A stretch of DNA of 64,000 bases, taken from Colias croceus (Eukaryota; Arthropoda; Insecta; Lepidoptera; Pieridae). The notes beneath the pieces were generated by a model that was given only the letters and a program-made list of their open reading frames with translations, was not told where the DNA came from and did not search any database. Shown piece after piece: positions 1 to 12,943 of the stretch. The stretch is taken from positions 5,032,001 to 5,096,000 of the forward strand of contig NC_059545.1 of the NCBI RefSeq assembly GCF_905220415.1. The letters are read 5' to 3'. Position numbers and translations under genes: made by a program. The number at the start of each line of letters is the position of its first letter. The stretch's first letter is position 1.

Positions 1-2049
1 AATATAGCGATTAATTCTAAAGTTTAAAAGATTTAAAAACTAGTTTAATGGTTATTAATTATTATCAAGTTATCTTCAAGCTTTAATTGAATCGAAAACT
101 TTGGATAAATTGATTCTTGTGAGGTGTGATTGATTGAGGCTTTTGTGCAATTATATTCAGACCGAATTATACTATTATTGTCAAAAGTTAACTCTTCAGT
201 CTTTCTGTTTAATTTTAAAAGAAGATTTTCCAATTTGCCACCGATTTCATGACCATTTACGATTTTAAATCGTATTTTATTTGGCATTTATATATCGGAG
301 GTGTATAAAAAATTATTTGTCAAATGTATTGAATTGTGTATTTAAACTATTCCAAATAAAGTTCAAACTTTTAAATTGTAATTGACGGAGAAAAAACAAA
401 TAATAAATTTTATTGAATAGTGCAAAGTAATGTAAAATAATTAACAATTAAATAGTTTTATATTATATCATCTGTGGTTTTACTTAAATATCTAATCTAT
501 AGTTTCTTGGTTTATATCAGCAAAAACAAAAAAATAAAAAATATTTGGTTAAGAGCAAAATGTATATTTATTATAAAAATGTGAATAATAAACGTGTTTA
601 TTCACAACTACTATTTGCAATTCTCATAATACCAGATCATCAGTAAACGCTCCAGTGAAGTTAATAAAATATTTACACAAGATTCTTATTTCATACTTCA
701 TCGAGCCATAAAATTAGGAATGTGATTTTTATTTGGAATATACGTTTACATTTAATTTAATGTATTTCGTGATGAATCTATATTGTTAGAAAGTCTATAC
801 CTATTATGTACTTAGGTATTAGGTATGTGATATTAATTACACAGTATAATATATTAGGTGACGATTTGTAATATGTGGTAAGTAATAGTAATCAACTAAT
901 CAAGTCCCTTATCAAATGTATCATTATTACTATTTAACTTGTGCTTCTCTTCTCTTCTTGTTTATAATTATATTCTACTATAGCTTTCCGCCCGCAGCTT
1001 TGGCCGCGTTTTCAAAGAAAAAATAAATGTACTTACATTCATCAAAATTACAATGGTTGTACATTATACATCTACAAGGTATGATTTTTATACATCTATG
1101 GTGTCTGAATTAATTCCCGATTTATGCCTCAAAGCGCCATTGAGGTAATGATCAATTAGCAAAAGTATTTTCCTCTTACTGAATAACCTCTGCGCTTGTA
1201 GACGTTTACAATGAACGTAAATTCTCAATACTAATAGATTCTTAACATGCAGTCTATTTTTGCTTTAAACGTTCTTGACATACAGGTAAGTACTTTTTCT
1301 ATTTGTAAGTAGACTTAGGTACTAAGAATTTTCATTGACTTGGAAATAGGCTGCATATTACTAAATGTTTCACACATGTTTTTCTTATGATCTCAATAAT
1401 TTCTGAGTATTAGTTACTTACACTATCGACCATCGTCGTGTCTAGATATTGTTTGTGTATTTAAAATGTTAGTACATATATTTTCTTTCTGGTGTAATAA
1501 TAAATTGAGCAAAGGTACAGTAGACTTAAGATAGAAATATTTGTACTACAAACAATATTTTGATTTCTTTCTTTTTAAACTAGTTTTGAAGTGAATGTAA
1601 ATACAGAGCACAGTATTACAATATTGTGATACAGAGCGTGTGTTCAGGTATATTTTTAAACCTAATCAAGCAAGCTACTACGCATATCCGATTGTACCGT
1701 CAATCCAACATCAAAATCATTCCTAACGCATACTATTTCAAATATTAGTTAATAATTCAATAAACCGATCCCGATCCGACAATATCCGTGTTTACTGAAG
1801 TACATTAAATCAATCTCAACGGGGTCTGTTCGGATTCACTTTGCATAGCACTTGAAATTCAAATTGTGCAGTTCATATTGAGCCTCCCTATATAAGTACC
1901 CGTTGCCATAACGACCACGGCATTCCTGCAATTTGTATTCATACTTGGTAAGAATTCACCTTACGACGTTCGATTTTGTCAAGCGAATCTTCAAGTTGTA
2001 AGGCTGAGTAATTGATACGATGATGACTAGTTGTCTTGGCAATCGTCTC
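1..2049. other. AT-rich intergenic DNA, no gene seen
   Basis: I see no coding region with recognisable motifs. The only open frame near the start (45-287, minus) has low-complexity composition and no family features. Around 975-1010 the sequence resembles the GC-rich end of a dispersed Lepidoptera-type repeat (CTTTCCGCCCGCAGC), but the rest of that copy is not clear. Confidence 0.5.
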
Positions 2050-2229
2050 ACGGTGCATTTACATCATACGAGCGAATGCTCATTCTAACCCCACTATGTC
2101 AAATTATTTTAGTGAAAACAGGCGTAGAGCTTCGTAGAGAGTTTCGTTGTTTTTAGTGCATTTGAAGCTCTAGTCTAGCCCTAGCTCGCTAGCCCTAGCT
2201 CAGGGTTTCTCCTGATCTAAATGCACCGT
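2050..2229. mobile_element. MITE with 12-bp terminal inverted repeats
   Basis: The element begins ACGGTGCATTTA at 2050 and ends TAAATGCACCGT at 2229, a perfect 12-bp inverted pair around 156 bp of non-coding DNA. The interior contains the stretch around ACATCATACGAGCGAATG followed by CATTCTAACCCC, and a diverged relative of this occurs at 48186-48345. No target-site duplication is obvious and no ORF is present. It is too short to encode a transposase, so it is best read as a non-autonomous DNA element of unassigned superfamily. Confidence 0.6.
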
Positions 2230-3860
2230 ACATTTATAGATCAAACGAACTAGGTACCTACTTGAAATGTGTTTTTTTATGAGAATAGTTGCAATTTGCA
2301 AACGCAACTGTTAATTTTTTTATAAGATTTGTAGAATATAGAAAAAGGAAGTTACTTTCTTCTACTGAAAATATTGGAAAGTAGAAATTCTGGCGTTTTA
2401 TTTGAGAAAAAGTTGACTCATATGATAATATAGTTTCACAGTCCATATCTACTGGAAAAATGGTATATATTTATTAAAGATAATATAACGCTAAACTAAA
2501 GGTGACAAATATTTTCCATATAATATTTAATAACGGTTATATAACATATTAATACGATATACATTCATTTTATATCGCATATGAAAGTACATTTAGATGA
2601 TATATTTTATAGGCCCTGAAAGTTACAGCTCTAGGTTCGTGGCAATTTATTAAATGTAATGTCTTGCAAATTCGAAACTCTGTTACTTACATTATTTATG
2701 AACCATTGGAAGCAAGAAAAGTACCATTAATAATAAATCACAGATAATTAAAATACACACATTAACAGTATAATCTGTTTTTACGTGTATATCTAATACA
2801 TTTATTTAGGCATTTGCAAATATAAAATGATTATTTTATTTACAATTAAAATATCCATTGAAAGGGATTCTAAATTACAAATAACAATGAGTTAAAATCC
2901 AAAAGGCTTCGATGTTTGTGGGAAAACTTTTCTAATTAAACGCGCTAGTTTTTAGTTCTAATGTCGATTTGGAAACTTCAAAGTGTTACAGAAACTGGAT
3001 TATTTACTGTGAAATACTTTCCTAACAAATAATAACAATGTTCATTAAATTTACTTTTAATCTTTATGTTAGTGGAACATTTGTTTTAAATGTTTCTATT
3101 TTTAAATTGACCCAAATTCACTTTTATAATATTATTATCTAATATTACGAATCCTTTTAAAGTCGAGTTGTTTTTGTATGTTTATTAGTCTGACTTAATT
3201 TTAACGCACTCCATATTGAATATGAAACCAAAATTTATTTCTAATCATAATCATAATTTTATTTATACGGTTTTTAAGTGACGAGGTTTGTATGACATAT
3301 AGCTACAGATACTTATTTGCGGAGATATTAAAATAGAATATTTAAAAAGAAAACCACTGAATTTCCGGGTTAGTAAATTAATTGTTTAGGAATGAAAGAT
3401 AGCAAAATGGGATACCTAAAATTTACCTATAAAGTAATACCTAACTTTAAAATCACTATTAAATCACATAGTCAATACCTACAATATATTTGTAAAGGAA
3501 AACATACCCTCCTTATTTCCCATTTTCAAGGGACGCATTGTTAATATCACAGAACTATAAAATCTACAGCAAAATTATTGGGTAACAAAAAAACTGGGTC
3601 GGATAAAAATTGTCTCCGTTTACGACTGTTTTACCGCACACGCTATTCAATTCCGCGTGACACGAGGCAAATTACAGATTAAACTCGACGATAACCGTAA
3701 GTAAGCTATAAACTAGTTTAATAAGAGGGCTATTTCGTTGTCAACATCTTTTCGGTATCTGTACTTATTTTACGAGCTATAAACCTCGTACTATCAGTTT
3801 GATTACTATTTCGGAAGTTTCGTTTCAAAATTGCTGTAATTAGTAACGATATTGATGATA
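2230..3860. other. AT-rich intergenic DNA, nothing identified
   Basis: Low-complexity AT-rich sequence with only short, motif-free frames. Nothing here supports a gene. Confidence 0.5.
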
Positions 3861-3866
3861 CTGAAA

Positions 3867-4052
3867 CAAGCCACCCGCGTGGCTCCGCTTCGGTTGGTCT
3901 TAGCGTGATGATATAATATAGCCTATAGCCTTCCTCGATAAATGGGCTATCCAACACCGAAAGAATTTTTCAAATCGGACCAGTAGTTCTTGAGATTAAC
4001 GCGTTCAAACAAACAAACAAACAAACTCTACAGCTTTATAAGATTACTATAT
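3867..4052 (-). repeat. dispersed Lepidoptera-type repeat, copy 1 of the AACAAACAAACA family
   Basis: This copy shares recognisable blocks with the opposite-strand copy at 33334-33530: CACCCGCGTGGCTCCGC, a run around CATCACGCTA (here reverse-complemented), GGGCTATCCAACACCGAAAG, TTTCAAATCGGACCAGTAG and a CAAA microsatellite near 4008-4024. The GC-rich end and microsatellite are typical of non-autonomous repeats spread through moth genomes. Superfamily not assigned. Confidence 0.65.
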
Positions 4053-7000
4053 TTGAGAAGCATACAGAAGTATTTTAAATTTTCATGAAAGAGATACATG
4101 TACATACTTGATACTATTAATAAAATTCTTTATTACGTAACGGCTCATTATAGAGCAGATTTTTTCATCTCAGTTATCCATTACATTTTAAACCTTCATT
4201 ATTATTTTCCTTATCTTATCCCTTTTGATTTTTGGCAGCTTATTAAACCGGCTCACAGGATTTCTTGCCAAACAAAGAAGGGGACAACTTAACGACATAC
4301 CATTTAACAGCTACAATTATATATTTCTCCCATAAATCAACACAGGCCCACAATCCTGCCGCTCCATTTCATTTTGTCGGAACAAAAACCGAGGAGAGGC
4401 TTCCGCAAAGCCGTTGGGTGTTTGATGCCTTTGTAACTAAAACCAGACGGGACGGGTTGTTTTACTATAGTTGTAAGCGGTATACATTTCGTCTGGTATT
4501 GATATACTGTTAAACTTTCGATGTTTATTGTTTTAAACGTGGTAAAGTCTAAAGCAATACATGGATAATGGATTGGTTTTGTTAGAAATTATGTAATTAA
4601 ATACGGATGCATATTGAGAATAAATACTGTGCAATGAAAATGTATGTCCAAAACGAAATAAAAAATGTTGTAATGAACCTACCTATTCTGTATGATATTT
4701 ACCTAATTATAAACTCAGAGAAAAATTACTGCTGCGTGTTTTGTATACCACCTAATTTATATTTCAAACTTAGAGCGTACTTACGTACACTGCAATTTCA
4801 ACGTTAAAATTTAAATACATATTTTAAAATTATAATCACGTCTACAAACTGATCTCTACTTTTAATGTAACCGTAAAATAACACAATCAAAAATAAGAAA
4901 ACACTTTCTTCAAATGCTAATTTTATTTCCGTTCTTTTTGTAAGAAATCTCTCTTTTCAAATAAATCTATAAAGCATTAATCATAATATACTTTCCATAG
5001 AACCAAATAATTTCTACATCGATAGCAATGAATATTTACTAGAAAATTCCAGCTAACGTTCACAAAGTAGTCCTAGCGGTATGAAATAACAAACCATTAC
5101 GAACGCAAATATAACGTCTATATCGGCAAACTTATTTTCCTCTTCGCGGTCTTTGATCAATAAGTCTTTGAACTAACAAGCAGAATAAATATTTTTCGTA
5201 TCTCGAAAATAAAGCGACTTTTTCTAACTGGATGTAAATAACCCCTCTATCTAACCTGAAGGGTTTGAAAACGATAGGGGGCCACTATTTTCCCTTTGAA
5301 AACGACACAATAGCGATTGTCGGGTTATTGCTGTCAGTATAGGTTTTACTAAGGTTTTCTATTCAATGTATGATAAGGAAAAAGGTAACGGTTATTTTGA
5401 ATGTGATTATGTTCGGGCGAGGGTAATTTGGTATTTTGCCTTTTTCGGCTCGCTCTGTTATGTAAGAAAAAGTAACAATAGTTGAATAATGTTCTAATGC
5501 ATATATTATGTTATACTATATCATTATTCTTAAAATTAATGTTTAGGAAAATGACAATACACTTTTAAATGAACAGAATACAGTAATAATCATTTAGTGA
5601 GTGCCAAAAGTAGATAATATTAGATATAAATTAGCTTCGCGTCATTATATTTGTTTCTGTTTTCTTCAAGTGAATACAAAAAAATAATGGGTTAAAAATT
5701 AATAATATAACAAACAGCGATGAAACAAAATAAGGTAATGTTCGCAGCCCCACATTTCTCATTTTACAAGTATCAAGATATATAATATATCCGCGTCCAA
5801 TTAAATTGCAATTTGTGGAAAACTTTATCGATTTTATAACAAATTAACAACATAGTAGCAAAGTCTATGACTGTAGAGTTAGTATAAAAAATCAAAGCTC
5901 ATGCGGGGATTTGAATAAAACCGAATGGTTACACCGCACTATAAATACGGTCCTAAACCTCCCCTATTTTTTTCCACCCTCGCCGGCCAAAACGTCAGTA
6001 AATCCGGCTAAGTCCCTCCATATGGAGTATCTTGTGAATAAAACCTAACCTTACTTTACGCATATTGTTATTTATATCTCATGAACCGAAACAGCTGTTA
6101 GTTTGGTCCACTTTGTAAATTTATGATAAAAGCCTCTACGATAGTGCCGGCAAGTAAACGATTTAAGGAAGGTATTCGAAGTGTTGTTTATTTCATGCAT
6201 TTGTTTAATTTTGCGATTAATACATTTTATGAATGTATTAATCGCAAAACTATAATAAGACGTCTTTAGAAGAATAGGTATATGTAATTTGGGTATAAAC
6301 TAAGTGTAATGAAATTATTATGGTGTTATTTTGTTATATGTATTATAAAAATTTCCATATCATTCAGCTATAAAGAAAGAAATATTTATGTGACACACAA
6401 TTACTTTACTTCCTTTCAACATCATCATTATAGTATTATTACAGAATATTCGAGACAATCTCGACGTTGTAGTATTTTTTCGTCTAATGATACAATGATA
6501 ATACTATGTCGTGATTCAATATTATTCCTCAGAAAAACATGTATAAGTTACGATCTTGTTACGATAATTTATTTCATATCGAAATGCTTTCAGTAGATTA
6601 ATAAGGTTTTATATTATTTTTATTACCATCAACCTGATAGATTTATCTGTGACTGTTTTTGTCTATAATATGTGTGTAGCTGAACTGAAAAATAATACAA
6701 TAAAGTGTAATGTTTGTATCACAGCAAGCGCTATATTATTTTCCAATAGTCCGAATCATCCTTTGTCATAGCCCAGATAATTTAAATGTCTGTTTTTCAT
6801 AATCAGCTTTTTGCCATAGTGAGAAGTTTGCCATGCCATAAATGCCATGGGAAGGCTCGACTGGCGTCCCATATAACATTAACTCTAAGGGCTTTTGCGT
6901 GTTGTATCTTTGTCGCCCCGTTAGTTCAAATGACCGCTACTTTCTAGTGGTACCCCATTATTATGGAAATGGGACACATTAGTAAATTAAGGCGTCAATT

Positions 7001-7670
7001 ATTAACGTGTTGGACGCATTGTTTCATCGTATGCCGACCCAGTAGTTTACAAAAATGATATGTAAATATTAATTATTAACCATCACATAAAAGTTTGAAG
7101 TGAGACATAAAAGTTTCACGTGCATTTTAAACTATCCACCAATACCAATCTATTTTCAACTTGAAGTGTGCAAGAATATGTTCAAATATATAAAACAATT
7201 CCAAGAATCCATTGATTGACGACACCAACACATAAAACCTCATATTTAAAACAAACACAAACTGTTCGTGGTACATTCATACATATTTGATTGAAACCAA
7301 AAACAGTTGCGGGTTGAAAACAACTATGAACTGACCTCACGCTCACTCTAGTATTCTCTAATGTTGGTACACAGACCTTACTACGCGTTATTTCTTGCAT
7401 AAATTATGACACCTGAATTTATTTTCCAACTATGTCATACATGTTTAATTTATGATGACCAGTTTTAAATACGTGGTTTTAATGCAATCACATTTTCTCT
7501 ACATTGTTACTTATTATGAAAACACAATGCTATTGAATTATTTTATAATCCTAGTTTAATGATTTTTATAAGTATAATTTATATAGGTACTTATAGTTTT
7601 ATTTTCCGTTAGCAAAGAAAACGTTTGTTACCAGTACAACGCTAGGAATAATGGATTTATAATAAAAGGA
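4053..7670. other. Intergenic DNA, no gene identified
   Basis: No recognisable coding region. The frame at 4265-4513 is slightly less AT-rich than its surroundings but shows no family motif or splice signals that I trust. A perfect 18-bp hairpin lies at 6209-6249. The segment 6780-6960 is more complex in composition but is not recognised. Confidence 0.45.
6209..6249. repeat. Perfect 18-bp inverted repeat with 5-nt loop
   Basis: The arm TTTTGCGATTAATACATT (6209-6226) is followed by a 5-nt loop and its exact reverse complement (6232-6249). The structure would form a stable small hairpin. Neither arm is simple sequence. Function unknown; it could be a very small palindromic element or a chance survivor of one. 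Confidence 0.7.
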
Positions 7671-7851
7671 ATTATAAGGTTTAAAGACATTTATTCCCAT
7701 TAAGACATTAAGTCACTTACATGAGAAACTTAAATTTAAAACATAGGTATTTATAAAAAATATCATTCGTTAGTTAATTAAAAATTTAGAGTAAGTTACA
7801 TACTAAGTAAGTTACAAACATAAGTTTAGGTTAGGTACTCATTCATTGCAT

Positions 7852-10788
7852 TCAAAGTTTGAGCGTGTGGTCTTCCAGGATGTGTTTCGCTAATTGTTTT
7901 TTGAATACAATGAATGAGTTTACACTTTTTAATTTGCTTGGCAATCCGTTATAGAAACGTGCTCCCTCGTATGTTGCCGTTCGCCTTCCATAATTCGTTC
8001 GGATCTTCGGGAGGGCAAGATAGCTAGCTCGTCTATTAGGATAGTGGCGATTTGATGTTGAGAATATTATATTTGTATTTATGTTTTTATGTAGCGCTTT
8101 GTGGATGAACATACACGTATTATAAAAGTATAATTGTTTTAAATTCATTATTTTAGTATCGTCGTAGATTTTATTTGTAGAAGTTAAAAAAGGATATTTA
8201 AAAATGGTTTTAATAATTTTATTTTGTAAAATTTGTAGTGGCGCTAATTTATTTTTGTAAGCGCTACCCCATACTTCTATTAAATACATTAGGTGAGGTT
8301 TGACTAACGTGTTGTAGATGGTGTGGCGTAATTTATGAGGAATGCAAGAAGTGATATTACGCAGAGATCTAAGAAGTGCTGATAATTTATTTTTTAGGTG
8401 GTCGATGTGATAATTCCATTTTAGAGAGCTGTCGATTCGCAAACCTAGGTATTTCTCGTGGGTTTTATGTTCTAATACAACACCGTTAATTTTAAGTGGA
8501 GCGTGTGGTGGAATAATTTTGTTCTGAGCTTTAAATTTAATATAACACGTTTTAGATATATTTATTGTTAGTAGATTGTATTGAAACCATTTATTTAATT
8601 TATTTAAATCATTTTGTGCTTGCTTTATCATGTCATGTATAGAGGGACCAAAATAAAACAGACAGGTGTCATCCGCATAAAGTGTTAGATGACCATTTAG
8701 TTTTAAATCTTGTAAATTATTAATATAAATTAAAAAAAGCAATGGGCCTAAAATCGAACCTTGTGGTATGCCACACGTAATTGGTAAGGGAATGCTATTG
8801 TAGTTATCTATTTTAACGATTTGTGATCGATTTTTTAAATATGATTTCAGCATGTCTAGTGCTTTACCAGTAATGTTAATGGATGCTAATTTCTTTATTA
8901 AAAGTTCGTGAGAAACGGTATCGAAGGCCTTTTGTAGGTCAATAAATACTCCCAAAACTAAATTTTTTGCGTCAATGTTCTGTTTTATTTTAGTAGTCAG
9001 GTCTATAGTCGCTGACAGAGTGTTACTTTTTGGCTTAAAACCGTATTGACGCACTGAAATAAAATTAAATGAGTCTAAATATTTTTCTAATCTCGTGTGT
9101 AAAATTTTCTCTAATATTTTTGACAACACTGGCAACACCGAAATTGGCCTATAGTTACCAGGTTCAAATTTTGAACCACTCTTATAGATAGGAGTTACCT
9201 TCGCTATTTTTAACGAATCCGGAAAACGTCCTTGACTTATAGCTTGGTTGAAACAATCGCTTAAGGTATGATTCAATTTTTCTTTAATGCATTTAATTGC
9301 TTTTGTGGTAATACCATCAAGACCTGTACTACAGTTTGAATTAAGGTTATTTATAATTTTTAAAATTTCATTAGGTGTACACGGATCAAAAGTGGATAAT
9401 TCGTACTTTTTTGATGGTGATTTAGGTAAGGTTGAGGAAGAGTTGGTTTGATATTGTAGGGGTATTAAATTTGCTAGACGAGATCCTATTGTAGAAAAAT
9501 ATTGATTAAATATCTGGCATATTTCATTTGGCTCGGTAATATATTCAGAATTTATAAGTAATTTAGTAGGTAAAGTACATTTTACAGTTTTGTTATTAGC
9601 TAATTTATTTACTAAAGTCCATAATTTCTTGGGTTTATTTATATTCCTTGTAAATTCTTGGTAATAGTAAGAATCTTTTGTGTCTTGAATAAATTTTTTT
9701 ACCTTTATTTTTTGAGTGTTAAATTTTATTTGAAGGTTTTTATTTTTAGGGTTGTTTTTTAGTTGAGACCATAATAAATTTCTTTCGTTAATTTCTGTTA
9801 AAATTGCTTTGTTTATCCAGTCTTTTCGGGGCAGATTTAGAAATTTAGTTTTAGTAATCTTACTTTTATCTATAATAGATTTAATTTTATTTTCTAATAT
9901 TGTATAATCTTTGTTTATTTCAGTATCAACTATGGAGTCAGACAGGGATGATAATCTTTCGTAATTAATTGCTTTATATTGAGTTTTAACACTTTTTGGG
10001 GGTAAATATTTTTTTAATTCTACGTATATGTGCTTATGGTCGGAAATACATGAGTTTATTATTGCGAAATGAAAATTATCATTTTGAAGGTTCGTACTTA
10101 CATGGTCAATGATAGATTTTTTTGAAGAGTCTCTTGTGCTGTATTTTTTAGTTAGTTTATTGAGTAATATATGTCCATTATACTTAAGAGTATATTTGTA
10201 TAGTTTGGTATTTTTATCTTTTGTTAACAAGTCGATATTAAAATCTCCAAAAATAATAGCTCTGTGCCTTTGTTGTAATTGCGATTCATACATTTCAAGG
10301 AATTTTTGACAGTTAGTATAGCCCGGTTTATAGATAACGCCTACATCAATTTTACATCGTTCTAAACTTATCCATAAGTAATTGTTCCCTTCCTCGTATC
10401 GTGATTCAATAAGATTGTGTTTTAAATCGTTGTGGATGTATGCTGAGACTCCACCTCCTCTTGCGTCAGTCCGGTAGTTAAAATAATGTGTGTAATTATC
10501 AATATTTAATTCTGAAGCTTGCGCATCAGAATTTATCCAAGTTTCAGTAATTAGAATTACGTGGATAGGTTTTATTAATGAGCTCAGGATACATTTTACT
10601 TCATCTAGTTTACCTTTTTTTCTTATGCTTCGCGCATTGAAGTATATAAATCTAAGCCTGGATCGGGAGAGTTGCAAATTTTCATAGCTGTCTAGTATTT
10701 CATAGGAGTTGATATTTTGGTTGTTTGTCTTTAAATTTATTTCTAGTTTTTTGACATAATTTTCTTTATAGTAGGCATTCCGTTAACG
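7852..10788 (-). CDS. Retrotransposon ORF2 polyprotein: AP-type endonuclease and reverse transcriptase
   Basis: The frame is open from just after a TAA near 10789 to the stop at 7852; no ATG near its beginning is clearly the start. Counting from the TTG codon at 10677 gives 941 residues. The endonuclease comes first: an N-terminal FNARSIRKK, ITETW near residues 43-47, GDFN near 144-147 and the terminal SDH near 212-214. The reverse transcriptase follows with YRPISVLP, FIDLQKAFDTVSH, GIPQGSILGPLLF and the catalytic YADDT near 667-671. The C-terminal part has the usual YLG and LRHTIYN-type region. No internal stop or frameshift is seen, so this copy could be recently active. It would nick target DNA and reverse-transcribe its own RNA. 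The host gene context is intergenic. Confidence 0.9.
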
Positions 10789-10865
10789 TATTTTATTGTG
10801 AGATCTGTTTCTCCTTCACCAATGCGACGGTTTAGTTCATCCTGTAAACTTTTAAGATATTTTTC
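10743..10865 (-). pseudogene. C-terminal remnant of retrotransposon ORF1, overlapping ORF2
   Basis: In the frame offset from ORF2 there is an open stretch downstream of a TAG near 10868. It reads LKSLQDELNRRIG, then EGETDLTIKYVNG, and ends MSKN-stop at 10745-10743. It overlaps the beginning of the ORF2 frame by roughly 45 bases, the overlapping arrangement seen in several LINE families. The upstream in-frame TAG and a further stop near 10900 show that ORF1 here is broken or truncated. Confidence 0.5.
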
Positions 10866-10905
10866 CTAATTATTCATTTCATTACCAAACTGTCGCTTTC
10901 AGAAC

Positions 10906-11578
10906 ACGGTGTAAATTCGTAAACGTGATTGATTTCTAAATATCATATCGGTGTAAAATCCAGTATGTAAATATTACAAAGTTTCTGAGTTATTAGGTAC
11001 TTACCTACTTAAAGCTATAAAACTGCATCAGTGTAAAATCATCCAGTATAATGTCATTCATCATTACGAATTCATCAAACAAAAAATATCAAAGCTGATA
11101 TCTTTCAAGCAAGCTTATTACATAGTATGGGTATTCTATATAGGGGTGGGTACCCCTTTACTCAGATGAATTGAATTATTCACACCATAATTTTAAGGGA
11201 AGGTGCAAACATCAAAGTGTTTTGGAGACCTCTGTGTATTTGCTCCCGCGAATGTAACTTACTGTGATTTAATTATTCAACGTTAGAACAGAAATGGCGC
11301 CAAATTGTTCAAGTGTTTCGTGTTCCATTTGCGCTGTTTGCGCTATGTAATGACAGTTTGTTTATGGGAAATAATCGAGTATAATGAGACAAATTTGATT
11401 TTCATGAAATCTTATGTGCTCATGTGTATAAGGACAAATGATTTTTTAGTTGTACAACAAAGTACCTAATGTCATTATAAAGTCAATTTGAGTCGAAGAA
11501 ACTCTTCTGCGCCTATTGCTTGATTAGATTGCATTGCATTCTGCTTGATTAGATTAATCAAAAAGGAAATAAATTATA
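10906..11578. other. Intergenic DNA between two elements, nothing identified
   Basis: AT-rich sequence with no recognisable gene; a short GC-richer stretch around 11220-11350 shows no motif. Confidence 0.4.
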
Positions 11579-12788
11579 ATAGATAGGGAGGCGAAGAGGG
11601 GAATTTTCTGTAATACTCGAGCGTGGCAGTTTAAGATATGAGAGATACCTTAGACCTAATAGAACAACCTTGTTAACTATTTAGCTCTATATGTAGTGAC
11701 GCGCGCCTAGGATAGACGATAAGATTAGTAAAAAAAAAATCGATAGTCTGAAATACTCGAGCGCGTCAGATTAAGATATTGGGGGTTGATTTTAGTGTTT
11801 TAAGACTAAATTTAACTAATATGACCATAAGTCCTTGACGCCGCCGAGATATAGGGTCGCGAACTTGTAAAAAAAAAACGTTAATCCGGCATTCTCGAGC
11901 GTAATTGTTTTTATTTTTATTTTGAAGAATATAATCTAAAACTTATTAAAAATACAAAATCTGCCGGTTTCCGCATGACCGGAAGTCTGGAGGAGCCATT
12001 TCATCTTCCGAAAAACGCGTTGCAGCATATAAGTCGCAAACTTTACTTTTTACAAAAAAAAGTTTAAATAAACAAAAAAGGTAATTTTATTTTACAAAAA
12101 AAGGTCTCTTTTCATTTTTGTCCAAAGTTAAAACTTTTTTTACTTGAAGCATCGTAAAAACTCAAACTCCCGGTTTTTTGTGTATATCTCGAAAACTGAG
12201 GGAGTTAAGAAAAATTGATATGAATAACGATGATTAAAAATGAAAAAAAAAAAAAAAAATTATGATAAACCAATTTTTTTTATTTATGATAACCTTTTTT
12301 TTATGATAAACCTCCCCTATGAAAATCTGACGCGCTCGCTTATTTCAAAAGGACTCTTTTTTTCTGCATTTTCAAAAATTCATCAAAACTTATCGTCATG
12401 TCGTAATCGTCAGTTTTTTTAAGGGGAGCTTCCTTGGGGCCTACTTAACACCCCTTCCGAAAATCTGACGCGCTCGAGTAATTTTTTTTTTGTGCATTTT
12501 TGACGAATTTATATGCCTAGCCCCACCACGCAAACCGGCAGATTAGTATACCGTTGTTATCAGAGGGACTTGGGGCATACGTAGTATGAATATCTGACGC
12601 GCTCGAGAATGCCCAAGTAACTGTTTTTTTTTTTTACATTTTTGAAAATCCGTACACGCCAAACCCACCGCTAAAATGGTTTTTACCATAGAAGCTTTTC
12701 TTTTCGAAATTATTTTCTCTTTCGATTTTGATAAGTCTCGACGACGCCGTTGAATTACGCCATTTAGCTACCTCGCCTCCCTATCTAT
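11579..12788. mobile_element. Unclassified inverted-arm element with about 138-bp repeat units in each arm
   Basis: The ends are inverted copies of ATAGATAGGGAGGCGA (11579-11594 and, reversed, 12773-12788). The left arm has three CTCGAGCG cores, at about 11617, 11757 and 11894; the two full ones are followed by CGTCAGATTAAGATAT-like sequence. The right arm has three in the opposite orientation, TCTGACGCGCTCG at about 12326, 12465 and 12593. Each core follows (in its own orientation) a run of 7 to 11 A residues, and spacing within an arm is 130-140 bp. The loop between arms, roughly 11910-12320, has no ORF. The architecture suggests a fold-back or subterminal-repeat-rich DNA element. The right end abuts another repeat at 12784, so that boundary is approximate. 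Confidence 0.65.
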
Positions 12789-12902
12789 ACATATAATAAA
12801 TCTGTAGAAGGGTCAATTCTGTACATTGAAAATATTGAAAAAATAACTAGCAGGGGGTGTTACTGGATCGATACCAAACCCAAATATGTGTTTAAAAAAG
12901 TT

Positions 12903-12943
<41 letters not shown>

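Larger units (their letters stand above)
7675..10905 (-). mobile_element. Non-LTR retrotransposon (endonuclease + reverse transcriptase), nearly full length
   Basis: The element runs on the minus strand. A 5' segment (about 10905-10743) carries the tail of an ORF1-like frame, then comes the ORF2 frame (10788-7852), then a 3' UTR ending near 7680 in GGGAATAAATGTC and a short AT tail. The ORF1 remnant has an in-frame TAG near 10868 and no visible upstream continuation beyond about 10905, so the copy is probably 5'-truncated. Endonuclease and reverse transcriptase order puts it in the CR1/Jockey group of apurinic-endonuclease LINEs; the exact clade is not determined. I could not identify a target-site duplication. 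Confidence 0.85.
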
